A DNA stretch of 64,000 bases from PALSA-129 sp963842505 (lineage in GTDB: Bacteria > Acidobacteriota > Terriglobia > Bryobacterales > Bryobacteraceae). Below, in pieces: positions 33,683-41,975 of the stretch (position 1 is the stretch's first letter; the number at the start of each line of letters is the position of its first letter). The stretch is taken from the NCBI GenBank assembly GCA_963842505.1, contig CAWJGZ010000004.1:1426001-1490000 (forward strand), in the 5' to 3' direction. A program made the position numbers and the translations under genes. The notes under the pieces were generated by a model. The model was not told where the DNA came from and made no database searches. It saw only the letters and a list, made by a program, of their open reading frames with translations.

Positions 33683-34819
33683 ATGAGGACGACCGTATCG
33701 CCGGAGATTGAAAACAACCTGGCCGCGCTTCGGCACAAACGAGGATTCCCGGTTGCCTGGCTGGCCAAGACCGTAGGCATCAGCCGGCAGACCATCTATG
33801 CCATGGAGGCCGGCAGCTACATCCCCAATACAGCGGTCGCGCTCCGCCTGGCGCACGCGCTTGAGGTCCGCGTGGAGGACCTGTTCACCTTGCCAGGCAA
33901 ATTCCCGGCGCCGGAGTTGCCCTCCAAACAGGTTGTGCTTCTGCCCGGTTCCGACCCGCCCCAGCCGGGTCAGCCAGTGCAACTCTGCCGGGTCGAGAAA
34001 CATCTCATGGCGCTGGCGCCGTCTCCCGTGGCGTGGTATTTCCCGGCAAGCGACGCCATTGTGACCGGCGAACCGGTTGAGGGCCGAAAGACAAAGGTAC
34101 AGGTCTATCAGGCGGACGGAAGTTTTCGGAATCGCATCCTGGTTGCGGGATGCGACCCTGGGATATCCGTGCTCGCGCGTCACGTGCAATCGGCCGGCGT
34201 GGAACTGGTTCTTGCGCATCGAAACAGCTCCCAGGCGCTCTTACTCCTCAAACAGGGTTGCGTCCATATCGCCGGCACGCATCTGCGGGACGAAGCGACC
34301 GGCGAATCGAATACTCCGGAGATCGGCCGGATGTTCCCCAAGAAAGCGGTCGCCGTGATTTCGTTTGCCGTGTGGGAAGAAGGGATTGTTACGGCGAGAG
34401 GCAATCCGAAGGGAATCCGCGGAATCGAAGATCTTGCCCGCAAAGATGTGTGCATCGTCAACCGGGAAAAGGGAGCGGGCAGCCGTTTTCTGCTGGACTC
34501 CCATCTGGAGCGTTTGAAGATCGATGTGAGCAGAGTTACCGGCTATCAACAATTGGCTTCAGGACATCTGCCGGCAGCGTGGCAGGTGCGGAGCGGCGCC
34601 GCCGATTGCTGTATCGCGACGCGGGTGGCCGCGCGCGTATTTGGCCTTGGTTTCATTCCCCTGGTCAGCGAGCGTTACGACTTGGCCTTACGCCGCCAGC
34701 ACCTCGACCTGCCAACAGTACAGATTTTGCTGGATACGCTGAGCCGGTCAAACTTCCGTCGAGAGCTGGAGAGCATTGGGGGCTACGATACACGGGTAAC
34801 GGGCCAACGGATCCTCTAG
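33683..34819 (+). CDS. XRE-type HTH regulator with periplasmic-binding-like domain
   Basis: A 378-residue predicted DNA-binding sensor. Residues 8-70 are an XRE helix-turn-helix (WLAKTVGISRQTIYAMEAGS); from about 130 on is a PBP-like domain of the MoeA/LysR-substrate-binding type (RILVAGCDPGISVLARHV, NREKGAGSRFLLDSHL, VRSGAADCCIATRVAARVFG). Related proteins are annotated as molybdate- or metabolite-responsive regulators. The ligand is unknown. No transporter or molybdopterin genes lie nearby; the next gene on the strand begins the hydroxyproline operon 242 bp on, so control of that operon is conceivable but not shown. Confidence 0.8.
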   Translation: MRTTVSPEIENNLAALRHKRGFPVAWLAKTVGISRQTIYAMEAGSYIPNTAVALRLAHALEVRVEDLFTLPGKFPAPELPSKQVVLLPGSDPPQPGQPVQLCRVEKHLMALAPSPVAWYFPASDAIVTGEPVEGRKTKVQVYQADGSFRNRILVAGCDPGISVLARHVQSAGVELVLAHRNSSQALLLLKQGCVHIAGTHLRDEATGESNTPEIGRMFPKKAVAVISFAVWEEGIVTARGNPKGIRGIEDLARKDVCIVNREKGAGSRFLLDSHLERLKIDVSRVTGYQQLASGHLPAAWQVRSGAADCCIATRVAARVFGLGFIPLVSERYDLALRRQHLDLPTVQILLDTLSRSNFRRELESIGGYDTRVTGQRIL

Positions 34820-35061
34820 TTTGACTGCCAAGGGTCTTAGCAGAGGGTTCCTATCTTGACGCGTGGCTTGGTCCGCGCGCGGTTGGCGGGCGAAAGCGCC
34901 GGCCCCACAATTGCCGCAAACCCTTGCCAAAGGCGGAAGTTCCAGCGACCGGCCAGGAGGCTGGTCCCACGCGGCCAGAATGTTGAAACTTCGGGGTTGA
35001 ATTTTCGTCAGAGCTATTATAGATTATAAATTATCGTTCGCGAAAGGACCTCTCTCAGAAC
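34820..35061 (+). promoter_or_regulatory. Upstream region of the hydroxyproline operon
   Basis: The first half is GC-rich with a GACCGGCC-AGGA-GGCTGGTC hairpin around 34953-34972. The second half is sharply AT-rich: TTGAAT (34997-35002) followed by TATAGA (35018-35023) or TATAAA (35025-35030) may be the promoter, and the stretch 35014-35035 (CTATTATAGATTATAAATTA) is a likely site for the operon's own GntR regulator. AAAGGA lies 13 nt before the first ATG. Confidence 0.45.
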
Positions 35062-35967
35062 ATGAAAGTCAATTGGAAAGGCGTGTTTCCCGCCATCACC
35101 ACGCAGTTTCGGCAGGACCAGTCTCTCGACCTCGCCGGCACCGCTAGACATCTCGAAACCATGATTCAGGCCGGCATTCACGGCGTGGTCTTCCTGGGAA
35201 CCGTCGGCGAGAATACCGCCCTCGAATACGATGAGAAGCTCACCATCTTGCGCGAGATGAAGGGCGTGGTGCGGGGCCGCATCCCGATGCTTACGGGCGT
35301 CGCTGAGTATACTACCGCGCTCGGCTGCCGCTTCGCGCGGGATGCCGAAAAAATCGGCCTGGATGGCCTGATGGTGCTGCCGTGCATGGTCTACAAGTCC
35401 GACGAGCGCGAAACCATCACCCACTACCGCACCGTGGCCAAAGCCACCGGCATGCCCATCATGGTTTACAACAACCCGGTTTCTTACGGCGTCGACCTCA
35501 CGCCCGAAGCCTTTGCCCGCCTGGCCGACGAGCCGAACCTGGTGGCCATCAAGGAATCTTCCGAAAACGTCCGCCGCATCACCGACCTGCGCAACATCGT
35601 CGGCAACCGTTATATCCTCTTCGGCGGCGTGGACGACCTGGTGCTGGAGAGCATCCTGCTCGGCGCGGAGGGCTGGATTTCGGGCCTGGTGAACGCGTTC
35701 CCCAACGAGAACCGCGCATTGTGGGATCTGGCGATGGCGGGCCAATGGGAACAGGCGCGCGAATTGTACCGATGGTATACGCCTCTGCTGCACCTGGATA
35801 CGAAGGTGAAGCTGGTGCAATACATCAAGCTCGCCATGCAGGAAACCGGACTGGGTTCGGAGATGGTGCGGGCGCCGCGGTTGCCCATCGAAGGCGCGGA
35901 GCGCGAAGAGATTCTCGGGATCATTCGCAAAGCCCTGGCTTCCCGGCCGGTACTGGCGGGGCGCTAA
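35062..35967 (+). CDS. DapA-family lyase, probable pyrroline-4-hydroxy-2-carboxylate deaminase
   Basis: A 301-residue class I aldolase-type enzyme. The Schiff-base lysine is K164 (LVAIKESSENV) and the Tyr is Y136 (IMVYNNPVSYGV); GTVGENTAL is the family's GTTGE-like loop. DapA-like proteins include 4-hydroxy-tetrahydrodipicolinate synthase, but gene context with an epimerase and D-hydroxyproline dehydrogenase points to the deaminase that turns 1-pyrroline-4-hydroxy-2-carboxylate into alpha-ketoglutarate semialdehyde. First gene of the operon; its TAA overlaps the ATG of the next gene by one base. Confidence 0.85.
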   Translation: MKVNWKGVFPAITTQFRQDQSLDLAGTARHLETMIQAGIHGVVFLGTVGENTALEYDEKLTILREMKGVVRGRIPMLTGVAEYTTALGCRFARDAEKIGLDGLMVLPCMVYKSDERETITHYRTVAKATGMPIMVYNNPVSYGVDLTPEAFARLADEPNLVAIKESSENVRRITDLRNIVGNRYILFGGVDDLVLESILLGAEGWISGLVNAFPNENRALWDLAMAGQWEQARELYRWYTPLLHLDTKVKLVQYIKLAMQETGLGSEMVRAPRLPIEGAEREEILGIIRKALASRPVLAGR

Positions 35968-36671
35968 TGCCGCGCGGCATCTCAGGCACGCTGGAGGCGC
36001 TTTCGCAGAACATAGAGCGCAGGGCGCCTCTCGCCGACCAGATCGCCGAAACCATTCGCGGTCTGATTATTTCGGGCGAACTGAAGCCCGGAGACCGCAT
36101 CGTGGAGTCGCGGATGGCCCGCCAAATCGGCGTTGGGCAGCCCACCGTGCGCGAAGCCCTGGTGGCGCTGGAGCATCAGGGCCTGGTGGTGCGCAAAGCC
36201 AACCAGGGCTGCATGGTGACGGCGCTGACACGAGTGGAAATCAGCCAGATACTGCGCGTGCGCGAGGAACTGGAACGCCTGGCGATGGATCTCGCCATCG
36301 AAGTCGCGCCCGACGCCGAAATCCGCAAGCTCATCGGGCTGGCCGAAAAGATGAAAGAGGCGGCCCAGGCGCGCGACATCCGCCGCTACCACGATTTCGA
36401 CGCCCAGTTTCACCAGATGCTCTGGCGCCTTTCGGGCAATAGCGTGCTTCCCCGGCTGATGGCGCAGACGCTGATGCCGCTGCTGGCGTTTTTGTTCATG
36501 CGCAATCTGCGCAAGAATCAGGAATTGGAGATGACCGCCTCAGCCGCGGCCCACATGGAGATTGCCGAGGCGATTCTGCGGCGCGATAAGAGAGCCGCGC
36601 GGCGGGTGGCCCAGCAGAAGTTCCGGATGTTCGCCCGCGAACATCTGAACTGGTATGAGAGCGAGGGGTGA
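35967..36671 (+). CDS. GntR/FadR-type transcriptional regulator
   Basis: A 234-residue regulator with a GntR winged helix (LADQIAETIRGLIISGELKP, ESRMARQIGVGQPTVREALV) and a C-terminal FCD ligand domain (DFDAQFHQMLWRLSGN, with metal-site Asp/His). The start is fixed by the TAATG overlap with the preceding gene; the frame is open further upstream inside that gene, but only by chance. It probably senses a hydroxyproline-pathway intermediate and controls the operon it sits in. Its stop is 3 bp before the next start. Confidence 0.9.
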   Translation: MPRGISGTLEALSQNIERRAPLADQIAETIRGLIISGELKPGDRIVESRMARQIGVGQPTVREALVALEHQGLVVRKANQGCMVTALTRVEISQILRVREELERLAMDLAIEVAPDAEIRKLIGLAEKMKEAAQARDIRRYHDFDAQFHQMLWRLSGNSVLPRLMAQTLMPLLAFLFMRNLRKNQELEMTASAAAHMEIAEAILRRDKRAARRVAQQKFRMFAREHLNWYESEG

Positions 36672-36674
36672 GGA

Positions 36675-37643
36675 GTGAACGGACAACGCATCAGGATTAT
36701 CGATTCGCACACCGGCGGAGAACCCACGCGCGTGATCATCGCCGGCGGCCCGGATCTGGGCAATGGCCCGATCGCCGAGCGCCTGGCCCGCTTCCGCGGG
36801 CAATTTGACGGGTTCCGCTCCGCCACGGTGAATGAGCCGCGCGGCAACGACGCCATCGTGGGCGCGCTGCTGTCGGAGCCTTCCAGCCCGGCCTACGACG
36901 CCGGCGTAATCTTCTTCAATAACGTCGGCTACCTGGGAATGTGCGGCCACGGCACCATCGGCCTGCTGGCCACCATGGAATACATGGGCCGCATTCAGCG
37001 CGGCGTCCGCGTCCGCCTGGAGACCCCGGTAGGCGACGTCGACGCGCGCTTGAACGCCGACGGCACTGTGACCTTGCGGAATGTCGCCAGCCACCGCAGC
37101 GCGGCGCACGTCGCGGTGGAAGCGCCGGGCATCGGCCGCGTCTACGGAGATATCGCCTGGGGCGGCAACTGGTTCTTCCTGTGCGGCGGCCACGGACAGG
37201 CGCTGACGCTCGATCGCGTCGATGAACTGACCGATTTTGCGTGGCGCATCCGGCAGGGCCTGGAAGCCCACGGCATCACCGGCGACGATGGCGGCGTGAT
37301 CGATCACATCGAGCTCTTCGGCCACCCCACCGTGGAAGGCGCCGACAGCAAGAGCTTCGTCCTCTGCCCCGGCAAAGCCTACGACCGCTCGCCGTGCGGG
37401 ACCGGCACCAGCGCCAAACTGGCCTGCCTCTACGCCGAGGGCAAACTGAAACCCGGCCAGGTGTGGCGCCAGGAGAGCATCACCGGCTCGACTTTCGAGG
37501 GCCGCATCTCCGTCGCCGGCGGCAAGCTTTACCCGGAAATCACGGGATCGGCCTATGTCAATGCCGAGGCCGAGCTGGTGCTGGACGAACGCGATCCATT
37601 CTGCTACGGAATCCGCCGCTCATGGGCACAAGCTTCGATGTAG
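36675..37643 (+). CDS. 4-hydroxyproline epimerase (proline racemase family)
   Basis: A 322-residue cofactor-independent epimerase. Both catalytic cysteines are present, C90 in LGMCGHGTIG and C241 in DRSPCGTGTSAKL, which separates it from the Thr-containing dehydratases of the family. It should convert trans-4-hydroxy-L-proline to cis-4-hydroxy-D-proline. The GTG start at 36675 has GAGGGG about 6 nt upstream. Proline racemase activity is a less likely alternative given the D-hydroxyproline dehydrogenase genes that follow. Its 3' end overlaps the next gene by 22 bp. Confidence 0.9.
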   Translation: MNGQRIRIIDSHTGGEPTRVIIAGGPDLGNGPIAERLARFRGQFDGFRSATVNEPRGNDAIVGALLSEPSSPAYDAGVIFFNNVGYLGMCGHGTIGLLATMEYMGRIQRGVRVRLETPVGDVDARLNADGTVTLRNVASHRSAAHVAVEAPGIGRVYGDIAWGGNWFFLCGGHGQALTLDRVDELTDFAWRIRQGLEAHGITGDDGGVIDHIELFGHPTVEGADSKSFVLCPGKAYDRSPCGTGTSAKLACLYAEGKLKPGQVWRQESITGSTFEGRISVAGGKLYPEITGSAYVNAEAELVLDERDPFCYGIRRSWAQASM

Positions 37644-38743
37644 CCATCGCCGGGGGCGGCATCGTGGGCGCGGCCTGCGCGGAGGAGTGCGCGGCGGCCG
37701 GCCTGTCGGTGGTGGTGGTGGAACCGGGCCCGGTGGGCGGCGGCGCCACCGCGGCGGGCATGGGCCACATCGTGGTCATGGACGATTCCCCGGCGCAGAT
37801 CGCCCTCACCAATTATTCGAGAAAGCTCTGGATGGCGCGCGCGCACGAATTTCCCGCCGACGTGGAATATGTCCCGGCCGGCACACTCTGGGTGGCTGCC
37901 GACGACGAAGAAATGGCCGAAGTGAAAAGGAAACGGGCGGTCTACGAAGCCATCGGCGCGCGGGCCGAAGTTCTCGGGCCACAGGAACTCGCCGAGGCCG
38001 AACCGAACCTGCGTCCGGGCCTGGCGGGAGCTTTGCGCGTGCCGGACGATGCGGTGGTCTATCCGCCCTGCGCGGCGCGATACATGCTGCAACGCGCGAG
38101 CGAGCATGGCGCCACGGTGCGCTTGGGAGAAGCCGCCGCGGAACTGAGCGGCGCGGGAATCAAACTGCGCGACGGTTCCTTCCTGACCGCCGGCACGGTG
38201 GTGAATGCCACGGGCGCATGGTCCCCGGAGCTTACTCCCGGCATTGAAGTGCGAAAACGCAAAGGCCACCTGGTGATCACGGACCGGTATCCGGGCTTCG
38301 TGCACCATCAACTGGTCGAGCTCGGATATTTGAAGAGCGCGCATTCCACGACCGCCGATTCGGTGGCCTTCAACGTCCAACCGCGCAAGACCGGCCAGTT
38401 GCTGATCGGGTCGTCGCGGCAGTTCGGCGCCGGGCACATTGAGGTCGATATGCACATGCTCCGGCGCATGCTGCAGCGCGCGCAGGAATATGTGCCAGGC
38501 CTGGCGGGCCTCACCGCCATCCGCTGCTGGACCGGCTTCCGCGCCGCCACGCCGGACAAACTGCCGCTGATCGGCCCGACTCCCCAAGATCCGCGCCTGT
38601 ATCTGGCAACCGGCCACGAGGGCCTCGGCATCACAACTTCGCTCGCCACCGGAAAGCTGGTAGCCGACCAGCTATTGCGCCGCACCCCGGCGATTCCCGT
38701 CGAGCCTTACCTGCCCGGCAGAAAGCAGGCCGCGCATGATTGA
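37622..38743 (+). CDS. FAD-dependent oxidoreductase, D-hydroxyproline dehydrogenase subunit
   Basis: A 373-residue DAO-family flavoprotein. It begins with a Rossmann FAD site (DVAIAGGGIVGAACAEECAA), has the second FAD strand (TAGTVVNATGAWSP) and the C-terminal DAO signature (RCWTGFRAATPDKLPLIGP, LATGHEGLGITTS). It should oxidise cis-4-hydroxy-D-proline to 1-pyrroline-4-hydroxy-2-carboxylate, passing electrons to the other two subunits. The start at 37622 lies inside the epimerase gene; a longer in-frame extension upstream is not protein-like. Its stop overlaps the next start by 8 bp. Confidence 0.88.
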   Translation: MGTSFDVAIAGGGIVGAACAEECAAAGLSVVVVEPGPVGGGATAAGMGHIVVMDDSPAQIALTNYSRKLWMARAHEFPADVEYVPAGTLWVAADDEEMAEVKRKRAVYEAIGARAEVLGPQELAEAEPNLRPGLAGALRVPDDAVVYPPCAARYMLQRASEHGATVRLGEAAAELSGAGIKLRDGSFLTAGTVVNATGAWSPELTPGIEVRKRKGHLVITDRYPGFVHHQLVELGYLKSAHSTTADSVAFNVQPRKTGQLLIGSSRQFGAGHIEVDMHMLRRMLQRAQEYVPGLAGLTAIRCWTGFRAATPDKLPLIGPTPQDPRLYLATGHEGLGITTSLATGKLVADQLLRRTPAIPVEPYLPGRKQAAHD

Positions 38744-38984
38744 CGCAATCCACCTCACCGTTAATGGCGTCCCCGTCACCGTCCCCGCCGGGACCATGGT
38801 CTCCACCGCTATCGCGCTGGCGGGCGTCACGCGCTTCCGCCGCTCCGTCAACGGTGATGCGCGCGCACCTCTTTGCGGCATGGGAATCTGTTTCGAATGC
38901 CGCGTCTCAATCAACAGCCGCAAGCATTGCCGGAGCTGCCAGGTCCCTTGTGAGGATGGCATGGAGGTGGCCACCGATGCCTGA
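38736..38984 (+). CDS. Small (2Fe-2S)-binding subunit of D-hydroxyproline dehydrogenase
   Basis: An 82-residue ferredoxin-like protein. Cysteines in APLCGMGICFECRVSI followed by HCRSCQVPCEDGM give a plant-type 2Fe-2S site. Proteins of this size and pattern form the small subunit of hydrogen-cyanide-synthase-like and D-hydroxyproline/opine dehydrogenases, bridging two flavin subunits. Overlaps with both neighbours (8 bp on each side) imply translational coupling and fixed stoichiometry. Confidence 0.9.
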   Translation: MIDAIHLTVNGVPVTVPAGTMVSTAIALAGVTRFRRSVNGDARAPLCGMGICFECRVSINSRKHCRSCQVPCEDGMEVATDA

Positions 38985-40218
38985 TTATGACGTGGTGGTG
39001 ATTGGAGCGGGACCGGCCGGGCTGGCGGCGGCAGTGCGCGCGGCGCAGAGCGGCGCGCGCGTGGCGATGGTGGACGACAATCCGCACCCCGGCGGCCAGA
39101 TTTGGCGCGCCGCCGCCGGCAAAGCACCCAGGGAAGCGGCGCGGTGGATCCAGTCGGCGGAAAAGCACCAGGTGGAATGGATCGCGGGAGCACGCTTCTT
39201 TGCGGCGCCGGCGGCCAACCGCATCGCGGTCGAAAAATTCGACGGAGAACTGGAGTTGGGATACCACAGCCTGATTCTGGCGACCGGCGCGCGCGAGCGC
39301 TTCCTTCCCTTCCCCGGCTGGACGCTGCCCAAAGTGATGGGCGCGGGCGGCCTACAGGCGCTGGTGAAATCGGGCCTGCCGGTGGCCGGAAAAAAGACGG
39401 TGATTGCGGGCAGCGGTCCGCTGCTGCTGGCGGTGGCGAAATATATGAAGGAGCACGGCGCGGATGTCCGGCTGATCGCGGAACAGACCAGCCAATCGGC
39501 GCTGCTGGGCTTCGCGCTGCGCCTGGCTTCCCATCCCGGCAAGCTGATGCAGGCCGTGGGGCTGCGGGCGGCGTTGCTGGGTATTCCCTATTTGACGTCG
39601 TGCTGGCCGGTGGAGGCCCAGGGCACGGACCAAATTGAAGCCGTCACACTGCGCCGCGGCGGCAAGACCTGGACCGAGCGCTGTGACTACCTGGCCTGCG
39701 GATTCGGCCTGGTGCCGAATACGGAAGCGGCGGCGCTCGCGGGCTGCCGGCTGGCGGACGGCGGCGTGGAAGTGGACGAGCGGCAGCAGACCACCGTCGA
39801 GAGCGTCTACTCGGCGGGCGAAGCCACCGGAATCGGCGGACTGGAGCTGGCGCTGGTGGAAGGCGAGATCGCCGGATTTGCAGCCGCGGGCGCATTCGCG
39901 CGGGCGCGCGCACTATACGCCGCGCGCGAGAGATACCGCAAGTTCGCCCATGCGCTGGAGCGGACCTTCGCGCTGCGCGAAGAATTGAGAGCCTTGCCCC
40001 GTGAAGAGACGCTGGTCTGCCGTTGTGAAGACGTCACGCTGGGCCGCGTGCGCGGTTGCGCCGGATGGCGCGAAGCCAAGCTGCATACCCGTTGCGGCAT
40101 GGGACCCTGCCAGGGGCGGGTGTGCGGCGGCGCGGTGGAATTCCTGCTGGGTTGGAAAGCCGGATCGGTGCGCCCACCGGTCTTTCCCGCGCGCATCGAG
40201 AGTCTTACGCGCGAATGA
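38977..40218 (+). CDS. FAD/NAD(P)-binding subunit with C-terminal 2Fe-2S domain
   Basis: A 413-residue pyridine-nucleotide-disulfide-type flavoprotein. An FAD Rossmann motif (DVVVIGAGPAGLAAAVRAAQ), a second dinucleotide site (KTVIAGSGPLLLAVAKYM) and the FAD-closing motif (YSAGEATGIGGLELAL) are followed from residue about 345 by a BFD-like cysteine cluster (LVCRCEDVT, CGMGPCQGRVCG). This is the alpha/large partner of three-subunit D-hydroxyproline dehydrogenases. Start at 38977 is fixed by the overlap with the ferredoxin gene. It is the last gene; no aldehyde dehydrogenase follows. Confidence 0.9.
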   Translation: MPDYDVVVIGAGPAGLAAAVRAAQSGARVAMVDDNPHPGGQIWRAAAGKAPREAARWIQSAEKHQVEWIAGARFFAAPAANRIAVEKFDGELELGYHSLILATGARERFLPFPGWTLPKVMGAGGLQALVKSGLPVAGKKTVIAGSGPLLLAVAKYMKEHGADVRLIAEQTSQSALLGFALRLASHPGKLMQAVGLRAALLGIPYLTSCWPVEAQGTDQIEAVTLRRGGKTWTERCDYLACGFGLVPNTEAAALAGCRLADGGVEVDERQQTTVESVYSAGEATGIGGLELALVEGEIAGFAAAGAFARARALYAARERYRKFAHALERTFALREELRALPREETLVCRCEDVTLGRVRGCAGWREAKLHTRCGMGPCQGRVCGGAVEFLLGWKAGSVRPPVFPARIESLTRE

Positions 40219-40319
40219 TTGACTGCTGGATCAAAACGGCTGTGCTCTGACTGGGCATGGTCGAAAAAGCGGGGGCGCCTACTGGAAAGAGCTTGCTGAA
40301 AAAAGCCAGATCAACACAG

Positions 40320-40393
40320 GCCGCCGATGAACGCCGATAGACGCGGATTGAAGAGAATTAATTTATCTGGGTTCATCGGCGTTCATCGGCGGC
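40320..40393. repeat. Perfect 19-bp inverted repeat
   Basis: GCCGCCGATGAACGCCGAT (40320-40338) and its exact complement at 40375-40393 flank a 36-bp AT-rich loop. The arms are themselves built from CGCCGATGAA-like units. Similar 'GCCGATGAACGCCGAT' palindromes are, from memory, widespread intergenic repeats in many bacterial phyla. It sits between converging genes and could also end transcripts from both sides. The rest of this 277-bp gap holds nothing I can name. Confidence 0.8.
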
Positions 40394-40495
40394 TCAAAAT
40401 GCTCTCTTCATGAGATCTCGCGGGCTGCTGGCCGACTTCAACAGACAACAAAAAACGCTCGTCTGTTCCACTCGAGGCCTGAGCAGTACGCGCGG

Positions 40496-41110
40496 CTAGG
40501 CTTTCGGTTCCCGCACCTTGGCTTTGATGAAGTCCATCTCCACCTGCTTGGGGATGCCGGGTTCGAAGCAGCGGCGGCAACGGGCTTCGTACATATCGGA
40601 GCCGGCCACCACGATCAGCTCGTCGGAACCGCGCAGGCGCTGCGTATGCTTGGCGGGGTTGCCGCAGCGGACGCAGATGGCCAGGGTCTTGGTAATGGAC
40701 TCGGCGTGCGCCAGCAGGTCTGGTATGGGGGCAAACGGCCGCCCCATGTAGTCGGTGTCGAGACCGGCGATGATCACCTGCTTGCCGCTGTCGGCCAGGC
40801 GCTGCGCCACCTCCACCAGGCCCGGACCCATGAAGTTGGCTTCATCGATTCCCACTACTTCCGAGCGCCAATCGATGCGCTCGACGATCTCGGCCGAATT
40901 GGCCACCACTTGCGACTTCATGCGGAGGTCGCCATGGGAGACGATCTCGTCATCGGAGTAGCGTTTGTCGATGGATGGTTTGAAGACTTCGACGCGTTTG
41001 CGCGCGATCATGGCGCGGCGCAGGCGTCTGATCAGCTCTTCGCTCTTGCCCGAGAACATGGGCCCGCAGATCACTTCGATCCACCCGACGTTGCCGATGA
41101 TGATGTCCAT
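40496..41110 (-). CDS. tdk: Thymidine kinase
   Basis: A 204-residue type II thymidine kinase that phosphorylates thymidine in the salvage pathway. It shows the P-loop GPMFSGKSEEL, the Mg/Walker B-like VVGIDEANFM, and two CxxC pairs of the lasso zinc site (CVRCG and CRRC). Length and order are as usual. It is transcribed alone, converging on the hydroxyproline operon. Confidence 0.95.
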   Translation of the reverse strand: MDIIIGNVGWIEVICGPMFSGKSEELIRRLRRAMIARKRVEVFKPSIDKRYSDDEIVSHGDLRMKSQVVANSAEIVERIDWRSEVVGIDEANFMGPGLVEVAQRLADSGKQVIIAGLDTDYMGRPFAPIPDLLAHAESITKTLAICVRCGNPAKHTQRLRGSDELIVVAGSDMYEARCRRCFEPGIPKQVEMDFIKAKVREPKA

Positions 41111-41156
41111 ACGAACCGTTCAGCATGGCACAAAAGCAGGTGCGAATCCAGTGGGC

Positions 41157-41681
41157 TTACTTGGCGCCCAGGCTTGACAGCACCTGATCGAGCTTGTCCA
41201 GTTGCGCATCGAGGTCGTTCATTTTGGCCTGTTCGGTGCGTAGTTGAGTTTCCGCCTCCGCCTCTCTCGCCGGACATAGTTGTGCCTCGGTGGCGAGGCC
41301 GTCAAGATTGCCCTTGAACATAGAGAGCTGCCCTTCGGCTGCCTGCTTCTCAGCCGGGTTCTGCGAGTTCCTCAGCCGAGCCTCGATTAGTTCGATTTGC
41401 GCCATGAGGTACCTTTGCTGTTGCTCCACGCCGGCGCACATGACATGAGCTTCGTCCCGACGCTGGGCGGCGCTGTTCACGAGCGCGGTTTGGACTTGCA
41501 GCCGGTACATGACGATCTGCACCCGCTGAATGGTGGCCGCAGCAGTTTGCAGATCCTGCCGCAACTGGCGGATTTCGGTGAGCATGGCCTGCGTGAGCTG
41601 CGCGTCCGGCGGGCCCGTTTGAGCCGGGGCCACCGTGGCGATGAGTAGTGCCGCCAGAATGAGAACGGATGCGCGGCGCAT
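41157..41681 (-). CDS. Secreted coiled-coil protein of unknown function
   Basis: A 174-residue exported protein. The start at 41681 (MRRASVLILAALLIATVAPA) has GGGAGA 6 nt upstream and gives a signal peptide. The mature chain is nearly all heptad-like helix (LTEIRQLRQDLQTAAATIQR, DLDAQLDKLDQVLSSLG) with two Cys (VMCAGVE, AQLCPARE), probably one disulfide. No enzymatic motif. It lies 46 bp before tdk on the same strand. Confidence 0.7.
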   Translation of the reverse strand: MRRASVLILAALLIATVAPAQTGPPDAQLTQAMLTEIRQLRQDLQTAAATIQRVQIVMYRLQVQTALVNSAAQRRDEAHVMCAGVEQQQRYLMAQIELIEARLRNSQNPAEKQAAEGQLSMFKGNLDGLATEAQLCPAREAEAETQLRTEQAKMNDLDAQLDKLDQVLSSLGAK

Positions 41682-41975
41682 GGATTGTCTCCCGAAGCAT
41701 TCTGGCCGCGGCCGCCTTTGGAAGGGGCTTATTGCCGCTTTGTGACTGTCCATACTTGTTGGACACCGCGGCAGGCGATTTGGCTACCGACTGCCAGCGC
41801 CTTTTATGCAAACTCCCGGTCAGTTCCGGTTTGGTTCGGCCTGTGTATCGCTCCGGCTTTGTACCACAGCATTCGCGGCGCCCAGCCCCACCGGGCCGCT
41901 TCCTGGGGGCGGAGCGAAGTTGGAACCGGGAAAAAATGCATCTGCCCCGTCCCTTTGCCCCGTCCCCCGGAGGTC
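41682..41975. other. Intergenic gap with a short direct repeat
   Basis: 294 bp without a gene, holding the promoter of the coiled-coil gene. Near its far edge TGCCCCGTCCC occurs twice (41943-41953 and 41956-41966), followed on the minus strand by ATGCATTTTTTCCC. I recall similar 'GGGACGGGGCA...ATTTTTTCC' blocks near REP-type elements in other genomes, but no RAYT transposase is here. Confidence 0.4.

Noticed and set aside
37241..37621. N-terminal extension of the FAD dehydrogenase frame
   Set aside because: It overlaps the epimerase gene for 380 bp and is Arg/His-rich; the FAD motif starts directly after the ATG at 37622.
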